From Vicinamibacteria bacterium (lineage in GTDB: Bacteria > Acidobacteriota > Vicinamibacteria > Vicinamibacterales > 2-12-FULL-66-21), in the NCBI GenBank assembly GCA_025937075.1, contig JAICSD010000005.1:1-29123 (forward strand): DNA of 29,123 bases. Direction: 5' to 3'. Shown here in pieces: positions 29,122 to 29,123 of this stretch (position 1 is the stretch's first letter; every line of letters starts with the position of its first letter). Position numbers and translations under genes: made by a program. The notes beneath the pieces are model-generated. The model did not search any database. It was not told where the DNA came from and worked only from the letters and a program-made list of their open reading frames with translations.

Positions 29122-29123
29122 CG

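Overview
The window is a GC-rich (roughly two thirds G+C by eye) stretch of bacterial chromosome with dense coding, many 4-base start/stop overlaps and mostly housekeeping genes. A secreted sortilin-type (VPS10/BNR) protein, a Phenol_MetA_deg-like outer-membrane barrel, a DUF4398 lipoprotein and an NtrC-type regulator joined to an HtrA protease suggest a diderm, most likely Acidobacteriota (Vicinamibacteria-like). That placement is inferred from gene content and style; there is no rRNA gene here to confirm it.

Layout. 1-203: 5' end of a minus-strand membrane protein. 314-5197: four translationally coupled genes for a surface glycan (hexapeptide acyltransferase, GT4, GT-C membrane glycosyltransferase, GT4). 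5271-10365: ttcA, an outer-membrane barrel and a 1100-residue secreted BNR/VPS10 protein. 10394-12001 (minus): glpD, divergent from a methyltransferase-dapF pair (12031-13607), which ends tail-to-tail on a lipoprotein gene (13604-14176, minus). 14206-18990: radC, larC, metG, tatD. 18995-25138: a good sigma-70 promoter, then ispB, ligA, an HtrA-type protease and a sigma-54-dependent response regulator. 25181-25601 (minus): RNase P RNA. 25727-29024: a small FG-GAP secreted protein, then a B12-binding-type radical SAM protein coupled to a DegT-family aminotransferase.

The least ordinary content lies between and at the ends of genes. One family of GC-rich hairpins with a TGAAA/TTTCA loop occurs at five loci, three of them as head-to-head double hairpins, and one copy supplies the larC stop codon. 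A second class is short tandem arrays with 7- or 8-base units (20101-20182, 25655-25684, 28978 to the window end). One of these folds into a 28-pair hairpin between ispB and ligA, and another encodes the C-terminus of the aminotransferase. Several genes also carry a TANNNT-like -10 box only 7-12 bases before the start codon. The rnpB 5' end calibrates the -10 to start-site distance and implies leaderless or nearly leaderless mRNAs. I found no CRISPR array, insertion sequence, tRNA gene or recognised defence system.
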